Of a stretch of DNA of 64,000 bases, positions 26,241-39,335 are shown one piece after another. The first letter of the stretch is position 1; each line of letters starts with the position of its first letter. The notes under the pieces are model-generated. The model made no database searches, had not been told where the DNA came from, and saw only the letters and a program-made list of their open reading frames with translations. The position numbers were made by a program, and so were the translations under genes. Where the stretch lies: the NCBI RefSeq assembly GCF_001449115.1, contig NZ_LAIJ01000009.1:1680114-1744113 (forward strand), written 5' to 3'. The DNA is from Occallatibacter gabretensis (GTDB taxonomy: Bacteria; Acidobacteriota; Terriglobia; Terriglobales; Acidobacteriaceae).

Positions 26241-27227
26241 CTAAAGAAGCTTAGCGGCGTCTTTGGCAAAGTACGTCACGATAAAGTCCGCGCCCGCGCG
26301 CTTGATGCCAAGCAGTGACTCTAGCATGGTGCGGTCGCGCTCCAGCCAGCCTTTTTCAAACGCCGCATGCAGCATGGAGTATTCACCGGAAACTTGATAA
26401 GCGCCCATTGGCACGTCGAAGCGCTCGCGCGCAGCGCGCACCACGTCCAGATACGGCATAGCCGGCTTCATCAGAATCATGTCCGCGCCTTCAGCCAGGT
26501 CCAATTCGATCTCGCGCATCGCCTCGCGCACGTTAGCTCCATCCATCTGGTAGCTTCGGCGGTCGCCGAATTGTGGCGCTGAGTCTGCCGCTTCACGGAA
26601 CGGCCCATAAAACGCTGAAGCAAACTTCGATGCATAGCTCAGAATCGGCGTCTGTGTCTGCCCGCTTGCATCGAGCGCCGTGCGGATCGCTGAAACGCGC
26701 CCATCCATCATGTCGCTTGGAGCCACAATGTCCGCCCCAGCTTTAGCAAGGCTGGCCGCGGTCTTCGCCAGCAGCTCCACGGAGGGGTCGTTGTCTACTT
26801 CCCAGTTGTCGCCGGTCTTGTGAATCAATCCGCAGTGCCCGTGACTGGTGTACTCGCACAGGCAGACATCGGCGATCAGGACCAGTTTCTTGGCAAGGCT
26901 GGATGCTTTCAGCGCGCGCAGTCCCTGCTGGACGATTCCATTTGCATCCCACGCGCCTGTGCCTTGTTCGTCCTTCGATTCCGGCAGGCCGAAGAGCAGC
27001 AGGCCACCCACGCCCAGCGCTGCAGCTTCCTCGGCTTCCTTCATCGCTTCGTCTATGGAGAGATTGAAGACGCCAGGCATCGAGCCGATAGCCTTCCGCA
27101 CGCTCTCACCGGGACACAAAAAGAGGGGATAGATCAGGTCGCCGGGATCGAGTGTGGTCTCGCGCACCAGCGCACGAAGGCTCTCCGTACGGCGCAGCCG
27201 GCGCATGCGGTTTGCGGGAAAACTCAT
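26241..27227 (-). CDS. hemB: Delta-aminolevulinic acid dehydratase (porphobilinogen synthase)
   Basis: A 328-residue HemB. It condenses two 5-aminolevulinate molecules to porphobilinogen in haem synthesis, relevant to the many haem proteins encoded nearby. Signatures: '[11 protein letters not shown]', '[18 protein letters not shown]' (metal-site cysteines C-x-C-x7-C, so Zn-type rather than Mg-only), '[15 protein letters not shown]' (Schiff-base Lys lies in the later '[20 protein letters not shown]'), '[14 protein letters not shown]' (second Lys) and '[12 protein letters not shown]'. Family length is normal. It is 69 bp upstream of the purine permease on the same strand. Confidence 0.96.
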   Translation of the reverse strand: MSFPANRMRRLRRTESLRALVRETTLDPGDLIYPLFLCPGESVRKAIGSMPGVFNLSIDEAMKEAEEAAALGVGGLLLFGLPESKDEQGTGAWDANGIVQQGLRALKASSLAKKLVLIADVCLCEYTSHGHCGLIHKTGDNWEVDNDPSVELLAKTAASLAKAGADIVAPSDMMDGRVSAIRTALDASGQTQTPILSYASKFASAFYGPFREAADSAPQFGDRRSYQMDGANVREAMREIELDLAEGADMILMKPAMPYLDVVRAARERFDVPMGAYQVSGEYSMLHAAFEKGWLERDRTMLESLLGIKRAGADFIVTYFAKDAAKLL

Positions 27228-27258
27228 GCCCTGATTGTAAAGGCAGCTTCCAGCCGCT

Positions 27259-27349
27259 AGCTTCTAGCCGTTAGCTTGAGCAACGATCCATGAAACAACC
27301 ACAATTCAGCGCGGAAAAGCTAAAGGCCAGGAGCTAATGGCTAGAAGCT
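27259..27349. repeat. Inverted TAGAAGCTA-type repeat (family D)
   Basis: AGCTTCTAGCCGTTAGCT (27259-27276) and AGCTAATGGCTAGAAGCT (27332-27349) are reverse complements at 17 of 18 positions, 55 bp apart. The pair fills most of the gap between hemB and the zinc-ribbon gene. Confidence 0.75.
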
Positions 27350-27353
27350 GTAC

Positions 27354-27866
27354 TTAGAGCTGGTCATACAGCCTCGAATTCCGGTAGCCCAGCAGCATCA
27401 CCATTGTCCAGATGGCTATCGCCGTGCCGAAAGGGAAGTGAAGGAGGTTGAGGATAGCCGCGATAATCGCCACCACGCGGCCCCATGGCGCACGTTCCTG
27501 CAATCCCCATCCTGCGGCAACGCACAGAGCGGTGCGGAACAGCAGGATAACCCAGGCAAATTTTAGCCAGACCAGGGGGAACCAGTTATGGCCCAGCGGC
27601 CAGTCATTGCCATGCATCCACCAGTTCCAATGGTGGGAGAGGGCCGCATTGGCAAAGGCCAGTCCCATTGTTCCCAGCGCCAGCCCAAGCGCGGCATAGA
27701 TAAACCACACAATGCTCAGCGCGCGAATCTGACCGGAATAGTTGTGAAGCTGCAATTCGTAGCCGGGAATCCCCGCAGGAGCTGCCACCATTACTACGGG
27801 CCGCCCGCACTGTGGGCAAAACGTCTGTCCGGGAGCCAGTCCAACACCGCATCCACTGCAATACAT
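27354..27866 (-). CDS. Zinc-ribbon membrane protein of unknown function
   Basis: A 170-residue protein starting with a zinc ribbon, MYCSGCGVGL-FCPQCGRPV (CxxC ... CxxC, residues 3-22), followed by a polar linker and four predicted hydrophobic helices (about 48-75, 95-118, 122-145, 148-165). The linker to the first helix contains 'GYELQLHNYSGQIRALS'. This 'zinc ribbon plus membrane domain' layout is common and uncharacterised in Acidobacteria. It lies between hemB and the esterase gene on the same strand. Confidence 0.8.
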   Translation of the reverse strand: MYCSGCGVGLAPGQTFCPQCGRPVVMVAAPAGIPGYELQLHNYSGQIRALSIVWFIYAALGLALGTMGLAFANAALSHHWNWWMHGNDWPLGHNWFPLVWLKFAWVILLFRTALCVAAGWGLQERAPWGRVVAIIAAILNLLHFPFGTAIAIWTMVMLLGYRNSRLYDQL

Positions 27867-27932
27867 TGCACCCGCCTCCTCTACGCAATCATGAAATACG
27901 CAAAGAATCAGGCTGCGGTTCCGGCGGCCGTA

Positions 27933-29162
27933 CTACTGCTTGAACGAAACGTCCTTTTTCGCCACCGTCACGCGCTTCCGTTCCCAGCGTTCCTCATGCC
28001 GGTCATCGCGGAAGATCAGCCCTGTCACGTGCCCCGTCGTATCGCGCTCTACAAGCAGCCGTGTCCAGTAGCCGCCCAGCGGATAGAAGAAGGACGCGGG
28101 GGATTCGGCCTCAAGCCCCGTTACCTGACCGTGCGGGTCTCTCTCGAACAGTTGATCCCCTTGCCGAAAGATCGTTGCAGCCGGATGTCCGGCAGCGTCG
28201 TGATAGTCGCCCACAATCAAATCGAGAGCCGCTGTCGTCAGCCTCACTGCCACCGGGTGCATCGGAATCACCATCCGCTCTGCAAAGGGCTGCGCAGCCT
28301 GGTTTGCCTGGTTCGGGTCGGGCGGGTTCAGCCGATGCATCAGCAGCCAGTGCGGCAGCTCCTGTTCATTGAAAGCCCGTGACCAGGAATCATGCTGCAG
28401 CCCCTGGTAGACCCACAGCCGCACATTTCCGCCATTGGCTTTGAGCGCCGCAAACATCATCTCGCTCTCTTTCGGAGGGACCACCGGGTCATCACTGCCA
28501 TGAAAGAGCCATACCGGTGTGTGGCCCACCGCGCGCACATAATCATTCGGCAGTGTCGCGGCCTCCAGCCAGCGTTCCGGCGCGTAGCTCCAGAAGATAC
28601 CTCCGGAAGCAATTGCAATCGCCGCCCACCGCTTCGGGTACAGCTTCGCCAGCTCCCACGCTCCGTAGCCGCCCATCGACAATCCGGTTAAATAGGTGCG
28701 GTCCGGGTCGGTGTGGAACTCCTCCTGCTCCTGATCCAGTTCCGTCATCGCCAGCGTCAGCATGTCCGGATCGGTCCAGAAGTTCGGATAGGGGCACTGC
28801 GGCAGAACAATCACAAACGGCCAGCGCTCCGGGTGGTCACGCAGCGACAGCGGCAGCCCGATCTGCGTCTGCCACATCCCCTCCGCACCGCGCTCGCCGC
28901 GTCCATGCAGAAACAGAACCATCGGCCAGGGCTTCTTGTCGTCCCGCCGGAACTCCTCCGGCAGATACACCTGAAAGCGATATGTGACTCCGTGGAACTC
29001 GATGCGCCGGTTCAAAAAGCCCGTTTCCTGCAGCGGCAGAGGCTTCGGCTTGCTGCTGCCTTCGGCAAGCGCGGAGCTGCCCGCGCTCGCGGATAGAAAT
29101 CCGCTGGCCAGTATCAGGCAGGCTGTTAGGAGTCGCACGCGGCAGCGCATGTGTAATTCCAT
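27933..29162 (-). CDS. Exported alpha/beta-hydrolase (esterase/peptidase-like)
   Basis: About 409 residues. Several ATGs (29180, 29165, 29162, 29150) precede a signal peptide 'LLTACLILASGFLSASAG'; none has a strong ribosome site, so the start is uncertain. The hydrolase domain (about 45-290) shows 'MVLFLHGRGERG' (oxyanion loop), the nucleophile elbow GLSMGGYGAW, the acid in 'HGSDDPVVPPKE' and the His in 'GLQHDSWSRAF'. This is the arrangement seen in feruloyl-esterase/prolyl-oligopeptidase-like secreted enzymes with a C-terminal ~100-residue beta domain ('IVGDYHDAAGHPAATIFRQG'). Substrate unknown; a plant-polymer ester is a reasonable guess. Confidence 0.82.
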   Translation of the reverse strand: MELHMRCRVRLLTACLILASGFLSASAGSSALAEGSSKPKPLPLQETGFLNRRIEFHGVTYRFQVYLPEEFRRDDKKPWPMVLFLHGRGERGAEGMWQTQIGLPLSLRDHPERWPFVIVLPQCPYPNFWTDPDMLTLAMTELDQEQEEFHTDPDRTYLTGLSMGGYGAWELAKLYPKRWAAIAIASGGIFWSYAPERWLEAATLPNDYVRAVGHTPVWLFHGSDDPVVPPKESEMMFAALKANGGNVRLWVYQGLQHDSWSRAFNEQELPHWLLMHRLNPPDPNQANQAAQPFAERMVIPMHPVAVRLTTAALDLIVGDYHDAAGHPAATIFRQGDQLFERDPHGQVTGLEAESPASFFYPLGGYWTRLLVERDTTGHVTGLIFRDDRHEERWERKRVTVAKKDVSFKQ

Positions 29163-29582
29163 CATAAGAGCATCTGTCAAATTTCAGCGTTATAAATTAC
29201 AGTCGTTCACGCATGGATGCTGCTCCGGCAGAAATTCGCCGCTCCGTAGTCCGGGAAATGCCCCTTTTTCTGGGACACAAGCATCTAAACGATGAACCGA
29301 AATTCCTGCTCATAAAACCACTTTGGAACTCCAGTTCTTTCTGCGGATTACATCATGAGATTCGGAGCCAATTTTTTTGCCGAAAACAGCCGTGACGAGC
29401 AACCCAGACAGGGGGCGGCTGCTATAGTAATTTTTCGGGGTTACCATCCGTCAGCTGGACCTTGACCCCTTCTTATAGAAGCGACACAGTTTGCAGGCAA
29501 GCACATAGGGTGTGTGTTCGCACGTTCCAACGAGCGTTCTCCGCCACATAACAAGCTCAGGTAAGACCAAGGGAAAGCATTC
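29163..29582. other. Divergent intergenic region upstream of actA
   Basis: 420 bp between the esterase gene and actA, moderately A+T-rich. It must hold the promoter of the 13.6-kb respiratory operon. A TATAGT (about 29424) and a TATAGA (about 29475) are possible -10 elements, but neither has a well-spaced -35, so no promoter is assigned. No conserved riboswitch or hairpin was seen. Confidence 0.4.
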
Positions 29583-30436
29583 ATGGCGCAGATATTTGAC
29601 CGCAACTCCAATGCACTGGCTCGCATGAGCCTTGTGCTGACGGGGTTGATCGTGATCGCCCTGGGAGTTACGCTCGATCAACTGCAGCGTTCGCCCTGGG
29701 TCACGCGGCAGGGGCAGCGCGCGGACCAGCCCGTGCCGTTCAGCCATAAGCACCACGTGCAGGGTCTCGGCCTTCAGTGCCAGTACTGTCACACGACAGT
29801 CGAGAAGTCCAGCTACGCCGGCATTCCGCCCACCAAGACCTGCATGAACTGTCATTCGCAGATCTGGACCAACGCGCAGCTGCTCGAGCCGGTTCGCCAG
29901 AGCTGGGCAACGGGCAAGTCCATCAACTGGACCCGCGTGCATGATCTGCCTGACTTCGCTTACTTCAACCATGAAATTCACGTAAATAAGGGTATGGGCT
30001 GCGCCACCTGTCACGGCCGCGTGGACCAGATGCCGCTGATGTACGCGCAGAACACCCTTCAGATGGAGTGGTGCCTCGACTGCCACCGCAATCCCTCGAA
30101 GAACATTCGTCCCACGAGCCAGATTTACAACATGGCCTGGGAGAAGCCGTCCTCTGAGCGTCCGGTCTGGTGTGCCGTCAAGGACGGGAAGAATGATGCG
30201 CCCACTGCGCAGTCGGTTGATTGCGTGACAAAGGATCCCAAGGATTCCGGCCCACAGGTAGCTCTCATGCAGACTGCTGCTGATAAGGGCATGGCGACAG
30301 ATGCGCCCGCTGCGATGCTGCCCGCCGCATTGAACTATCAGAAATTCGATAGCCAGGACGCGCTTGGTCACTTCCTGGTAAAGCAGTACAAGATTCGCAC
30401 TCCGCACGATCTCACCAGCTGCGAGGTTTGCCACCG

Positions 30437-30440
<4 letters not shown>
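29583..30440 (+). CDS. actA: Alternative complex III subunit A, pentahaem cytochrome c
   Basis: A 285-residue protein with one N-terminal membrane anchor (residues 15-33) and five CxxCH haem sites: CQYCH (66-70), CMNCH (87-91), CATCH (140-144), CLDCH (164-168) and CEVCH (280-284, ending one residue before the stop). Five haems and one anchor match ActA of Rhodothermus marinus. It carries electrons on the periplasmic face between the Fe-S subunit ActB and the monohaem ActE or the terminal oxidase. The TGA overlaps the ATG of actB. Distal His ligands are likely in 'FSHKHHVQG' and 'YFNHEIHVNKG'. Confidence 0.95.
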
Positions 30441-33598
<3,158 letters not shown>

Positions 33599-33604
33599 GC
33601 CACG

Positions 33605-35037
<1,433 letters not shown>

Positions 35038-35038
<1 letters not shown>

Positions 35039-35580
35039 TGCCTCCTCGGGAAGGAACCTACGGCCTGCTGGCCGAATTCGATACGCCCTCCGATCTCGTT
35101 CGCGCGGCGCAGAAAGCGCGTCTGGATGGATGGCGGCGTCTGGACTGCTACACGCCCTATCCGGTGGAGGAAGCGGCTGAAGCCATCGGCTTCCATCGCA
35201 ACAAGGTGCCGCTCGTCACGCTCATCGGCGGCCTCATGGGCCTGGTAGCCATGTTCTCGCTCGAAACATGGGTCTCGACACTAGCATATCCTTTGAATAT
35301 CGCGGGACGTCCGACCTATTCCTGGCCGGCCTTCATCATACCCGCCTATGAATGGACCATTCTCTGGGCCGGTCTCTCTGCGGCCTTCGGAATGCTGGCG
35401 CTCAACGGCCTGCCCAGCCCGTATCATCCGCTCTTTAACGCGCCCAACTTCCGCGCAGGCGCGCTCGACGACAAGTTCTTCCTGTGCCTGGAGGCGCTGG
35501 ACCCCAAGTTCGACCTGCTCGATACCCGGGCTTATCTCGAGACGCTTGCTCCGGTTTCGGTCGTGGAGGTGGAGTACTGA
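35038..35580 (+). CDS. actD: Alternative complex III subunit D
   Basis: A 180-residue protein from the ATG at 35038, overlapping the actC stop by one base. A soluble ~60-residue head ('YGLLAEFDTPSDLVRAAQKA', 'YTPYPVEEAAEAIGFHR') is followed by two membrane helices (about 60-82 and 98-122) and a conserved tail 'LPSPYHPLFNAPNF' typical of DUF3341/ActD. It is a structural subunit that packs against ActC. The end of the gene carries the ribosome site for actE (GGAGGTGGAG at about 35565). Confidence 0.95.
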
Positions 35581-36380
35581 TGTACAGGGATCAGAGATCA
35601 GGGATCAGAGATCAGTTCCGCCCCGTTTCGCGAATGGGTAAGCCGTTGGCTTTCGCATCGCTCGCTGCCTTACTTGCGCTCGCGGGCTGCCGCCAAGACA
35701 TGCAGAATCAGCCCAAGATTTTTCCGCAGCGCGGCTCGGTCATGTTTGACGATGGGCGCGGCGCTCGTCCGCAGATTGTTAATACCGTTGCCCGCGGCCA
35801 GCTTCATGAGGACAGCTACTTCTACACTGGCGTCGTTCAGGGAGCGAACGGCTACCGCGAAGAGCGCAATGAGCTGCCGGCAGAGATTCCGCTGACGCTC
35901 GACGTGCTGAAGCGCGGCCAGGAGCGCTACAACGTTTACTGCACGCCGTGCCATTCGCGCGTCGGCAACGGCCTCGGCGAGATCGTTCAGCGCGGCTACA
36001 AGCCCGCCGGCAACTTTCACGATCAGGTTCGCACCGCGCAGCCGCTCTCGCACTACTTCTTTGTTATGAGCAACGGCTACGGCGCCATGCCCGACTACTC
36101 CATGCAGCTCACGCCTGCTGACCGCTGGGCCGTCGCGGCTTACATCCGCGCCCTGCAGCTCAGCCAGGCCGCCAGCCAGTCGGACGTGCCCTCCGGCGTC
36201 AAGGTAGAAAGCCTCAGGGACATCGCGACACAGCAAGGCCTGCCCGCAAGCTATGCGCAGCCCTGGGTATTGCCGGGAACAGCAGTTCAGGCCTATCCGA
36301 GTATCGACAAGGAAGGCAAACCTGGCATGGCTCCGGCCAATCCGGCTGACCCCATGATCAAGATTCCGGCGGGCAAGTAA
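35580..36380 (+). CDS. actE: Alternative complex III subunit E, monohaem cytochrome c
   Basis: A 266-residue lipoprotein cytochrome if translated from the ATG at 35580 (TGATG overlap, strong GGAGGTGGAG upstream). The first 18 residues, MYRDQRSGIRDQ..., are encoded by two tandem units of a dispersed repeat; an internal ATG at 35634 would begin directly at the normal lipoprotein signal (MGKPLAFASL... with lipobox LAGC) but lacks a ribosome site. The mature protein has one haem site, CTPCH, followed by 'GNGLGEIV' and a Met ligand candidate in 'GAMPDYSMQL'. It passes electrons to the terminal oxidase. Confidence 0.92.
   Translation: MYRDQRSGIRDQFRPVSRMGKPLAFASLAALLALAGCRQDMQNQPKIFPQRGSVMFDDGRGARPQIVNTVARGQLHEDSYFYTGVVQGANGYREERNELPAEIPLTLDVLKRGQERYNVYCTPCHSRVGNGLGEIVQRGYKPAGNFHDQVRTAQPLSHYFFVMSNGYGAMPDYSMQLTPADRWAVAAYIRALQLSQAASQSDVPSGVKVESLRDIATQQGLPASYAQPWVLPGTAVQAYPSIDKEGKPGMAPANPADPMIKIPAGK
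35584..35613. repeat. Tandem GGGATCAGAGATCA repeat inside the actE start (family B)
   Basis: Two tandem units of GGGATCAGAGATCA directly after the actE initiation codon. The same word occurs at 12466-12606 and 43212-43235 between genes. Here it is in frame and translated (RDQRSGIRDQ). Confidence 0.85.
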
Positions 36381-36451
36381 AGGCCGAACCAGCCCGGACA
36401 TTGGGCGCAGGCAAGAAACAAACGTTGGACGAGGAATTTAAGGACGAATCG

Positions 36452-37738
36452 ATGGCTCACGAATCTCACACGAAGACGCTGCCCGCCGATCTCAGCGCAC
36501 CTCCGGTGGTCAACACCTGGAGAACCCGCGCACTCATCGTCGGCGTTGTCTTCTCGGTCATTGCCGCGGGTCTGGCCTTCGCCGACGGGTCGATTGACCA
36601 TGTCCTGCGCGCGTGGCTCCTCGGCCTTGTGCTCACGTTCGGCTTCGCTGTCGGCGGTCTCGCGCTCCTGATGGTGCAGTATGTCACCGGCGGCAAGTGG
36701 GGCCTGCTACTTCGCCGGCCGCTTGAAGCCATGAGCCGCACCCTCCCGCTCGTCTTCGTTTACTGGATTCCGATTGCAGTCTTTCAGGGCAAACTCTACA
36801 TGTGGGCCAACCACGGCATCGTCGATCAGGCCCTGAAGCTCGGCCAAATTACCCAGGATCAGGTAGAAGCCATCGACCACGCCATCAAGTGGAAGGCTCC
36901 TATGCTCAACCCCACGTCCTTTGTCGTGGTCAGCGTCATCTGCTTCGCCATCTGGGGCTTCTACACCTGGCGGCTCAACTCGCTCGCCCTCAAACGCGAC
37001 GCCGATTCGCCCGACAACACCCCATTCTGGATCAAGAAGTTCGAAAACCTCTCCGGCTTCGGCATTCTCGTCTACTCGCTCACCATGACCGCGGTCGTCA
37101 TCTACTGGGTCATGTCGCTCGATGTTACCTGGTACTCCTCGGTCTATGGCCTGCTCTTCCTCGTCGGACAGGGGTATCAGGTTCTTGCCTTCGCCATCCT
37201 CATCTCCATCGCGCTTTCGCAGTACGAGCCCTTCAAGACCGTGCTTCGCCAGACTGAGCAGCATGACCTCGGCAAGTTTACCTTCGCCTTTGTCATGCTC
37301 AACATTTACCTCGGCTTCGCGCAGTTCCTCATTATCTGGTCGGGCAACCTGCCGGAAGAGATTCCCTGGTATCTGGACCGCATCCGCGGCCACTGGGGCA
37401 TTATCATCACGCTCGATTTCATCTTCCACTGGCTCATCCCGTTCTCGCTTCTGCTCTCGCGGGACATCAAGCGCAACAAGAAGCGCCTCACTCGCATCTG
37501 CCAATGGATGATCTTCGCCAAGGCATTCGATCTCTTCTGGCTCATCGAGCCCAACTTCAAGGATGCCGCACGCAATTTGCACTTCTCCTGGGGAATTCTT
37601 GAGTACATCGCCGTGCCTGTGGCTTTGACGGCCTTCTGGTTCGCCTTCTTCACCACGCGGCTTCAAACCCGCGGCCTGGTGGCGATCAACGACCCGCACG
37701 TGGTGGAGATTCTGGAGCCTGAACATGCACACGCCTAA
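36452..37738 (+). CDS. actF: Alternative complex III subunit F (NrfD-like)
   Basis: A 428-residue membrane protein from ATG 36452, preceded by TTAAGGACGAATCG; the frame is open upstream but without a better start. About ten helices, homologous to ActC. Features: 'YVTGGKWGLLLRRPLEAMSR', 'KWKAPMLNPTSFVVVSVICF', 'AVVIYWVMSLDVTWYSSVYG' and 'YLDRIRGHWGIIITLDFIFH' with His/Arg/Asp residues that line the proposed proton path. It completes the ActA-F set; no ActG or ActH is seen. The last 14 bp overlap the next gene. Confidence 0.95.
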   Translation: MAHESHTKTLPADLSAPPVVNTWRTRALIVGVVFSVIAAGLAFADGSIDHVLRAWLLGLVLTFGFAVGGLALLMVQYVTGGKWGLLLRRPLEAMSRTLPLVFVYWIPIAVFQGKLYMWANHGIVDQALKLGQITQDQVEAIDHAIKWKAPMLNPTSFVVVSVICFAIWGFYTWRLNSLALKRDADSPDNTPFWIKKFENLSGFGILVYSLTMTAVVIYWVMSLDVTWYSSVYGLLFLVGQGYQVLAFAILISIALSQYEPFKTVLRQTEQHDLGKFTFAFVMLNIYLGFAQFLIIWSGNLPEEIPWYLDRIRGHWGIIITLDFIFHWLIPFSLLLSRDIKRNKKRLTRICQWMIFAKAFDLFWLIEPNFKDAARNLHFSWGILEYIAVPVALTAFWFAFFTTRLQTRGLVAINDPHVVEILEPEHAHA

Positions 37739-38330
37739 AGGCCACACACCCGAACCCGTCGACACATCCGCCGGCTACGAGCTGTCAGACGTTCGCGTTA
37801 CGGGCATCGTCGTTTTCCTCACGGCGCTGTCGATCCTGGTTGTTGTCACCGCAGTCCTGAGCTGGGGCATCGGCAAGGCCATCAACACCGTGCTTAACCA
37901 CGAGGACGGCCCGAACAACAAGTGGACCAAGACCGCTGACGTCCGTGAGCTTGGCAACCTGGCCAACAATCCTGAGATTCAGAGCAAGGTAGCTCAGCTC
38001 ACACAGCAGTTTCCCTCGCCGCGTCTACAGAACGATCAGGGAGATGGAGCACAGGATATCGCCGACCTGCATGAGCACGAGGATCTTCTTCTGGAGCACT
38101 ATTCGAAGATCGATGGCTCGGAAAAGGTTCGCATTCCGATCGAGCAGGCAATGCAGCTGATCGCCCAAAAGGGTCTGCCCGCCGCAACCGCTGTAAATAC
38201 TCAGAAGCCCATGACCGGCGATTCCATCCCCGGCGTTACCGCGCCTCTGACCAATGGATTTGCCCTCACCGGCTACGAACAGGATGAGGCATTGCACAAG
38301 CAGGCCGAACAAGCTCGGCCCGAGAAGTAG
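37725..38330 (+). CDS. Conserved anchored protein of the ACIII-oxidase operon
   Basis: A 201-residue protein that overlaps actF by 14 bp. Residues 1-28 are polar, 29-51 form one membrane helix (TGIVVFLTALSILVVVTAVL), and the rest is soluble. The C-terminal half contains 'LHEHEDLLLEHYSKIDGSEK' then VRIPIEQAMQLIAQKGLP. This 'RIPID.AM.LL..rGLP' block is one I associate with small proteins in the same position (between actF and SCO) in other ACIII clusters. It may be an assembly factor or an accessory subunit. No cofactor motif; function unknown. Confidence 0.8.
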   Translation: MHTPKGHTPEPVDTSAGYELSDVRVTGIVVFLTALSILVVVTAVLSWGIGKAINTVLNHEDGPNNKWTKTADVRELGNLANNPEIQSKVAQLTQQFPSPRLQNDQGDGAQDIADLHEHEDLLLEHYSKIDGSEKVRIPIEQAMQLIAQKGLPAATAVNTQKPMTGDSIPGVTAPLTNGFALTGYEQDEALHKQAEQARPEK

Positions 38331-38404
38331 CCACGCCGGAAGGATTTCGGCGTGAAACAGGAATAAGGAACAAGGGCGGTAGCCCCGAAGGTATAGAGAT
38401 CAGG

Positions 38405-39331
38405 ATGTTGATGCAGAGCACAATTCGGAACGCTGGCCGCGTGGTACTTTTCACTGCCGCCCTTGCGATCGTGCCTGCATGCCTGATTGGAACGGCAGCG
38501 GCTCAGGTCTCCGGCTACGGCGAAAAGCAGATGGGGCCGGCGAACGTGAAGCCCTCCATCACTTCGAAGATCTCGATCGCCCAGCATCTCAATCAGCAGC
38601 TTCCGCTCAGCACAGTCTTCACCGATGAGACCGGCAAGCAGGTTCAACTCGCCAGTTACTTTGGCCAGAAGCCCGCCATTCTCGCTCTCGTTTACTACCA
38701 ATGCCCTATGCTTTGCTCGGAAGAGCTCAACGGCCTCACCGGCGCACTACAGATGGTCGATGAAAAGCCCGGGCGCGACTTCAACGTAATCGTCGTCAGT
38801 ATCGATCCTTCGGAAGGCCCGGATCTCGCGGCATCCAAGAAGCGCAGCTACCTCAAGCGCTATGGCCATCCCGAGTCTGCCGGCGGCTGGCACTTTCTCA
38901 CCGGCACGCAGCCCAATATTGATGCGCTTACCCAGGCACTCGGCTTCGGCTACACGAAGATTCCCGGCCCGGACGGCAAGCTCACGCAGTTCGCACACGC
39001 CAGCGCTATCCAGATCATCACGCCGCTGGGCAAGATCGCACAGTACTACATGGGCGTCGAATACAGCCCCAAGGATCTTCGCCTCGGCCTCGCCGAGGCA
39101 TCAGACAACCGCATCGGTTCGCCGGTGGATAACATTCTGACCTACTGCTACCACTACGATCCCGGCACAAACAAGCATTCGCTGATTGTCGCCCGCATCG
39201 TCCAGTTGGGTGGTCTGGTCACAGTGCTCACGCTCGGCGGATTCATGTACCTCATGTTTCGCGCGGACGCAAAACGCGACAAACAGCCGGAAATATCGCT
39301 TCAGCGCCCAGCAACAAAGGTGAACGGATAA
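38405..39331 (+). CDS. SCO1/SenC-family copper chaperone
   Basis: A 308-residue thioredoxin-fold protein with an N-terminal signal/anchor (residues 10-32) and a second hydrophobic segment near the C-terminus ('GLVTVLTLGGFMYLMF'), so it is probably anchored at both ends. The copper motif is CPMLC in 'YYQCPMLCSEEL', with the third ligand His in 'QFAHASAI'. It delivers copper to, or reduces, the CuA site of subunit II, encoded by the next gene 4 bp downstream. The ATG (38405) follows GAGATCAGGATG, part of a family B repeat word. Confidence 0.92.
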   Translation: MLMQSTIRNAGRVVLFTAALAIVPACLIGTAAAQVSGYGEKQMGPANVKPSITSKISIAQHLNQQLPLSTVFTDETGKQVQLASYFGQKPAILALVYYQCPMLCSEELNGLTGALQMVDEKPGRDFNVIVVSIDPSEGPDLAASKKRSYLKRYGHPESAGGWHFLTGTQPNIDALTQALGFGYTKIPGPDGKLTQFAHASAIQIITPLGKIAQYYMGVEYSPKDLRLGLAEASDNRIGSPVDNILTYCYHYDPGTNKHSLIVARIVQLGGLVTVLTLGGFMYLMFRADAKRDKQPEISLQRPATKVNG

Positions 39332-39335
39332 CGGA

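Noticed and set aside
36707..37765. 352-codon ORF antisense to actF
   Set aside because: Acidic, Glu/Val/Asp-rich shadow product; same codon-bias effect as opposite actC.
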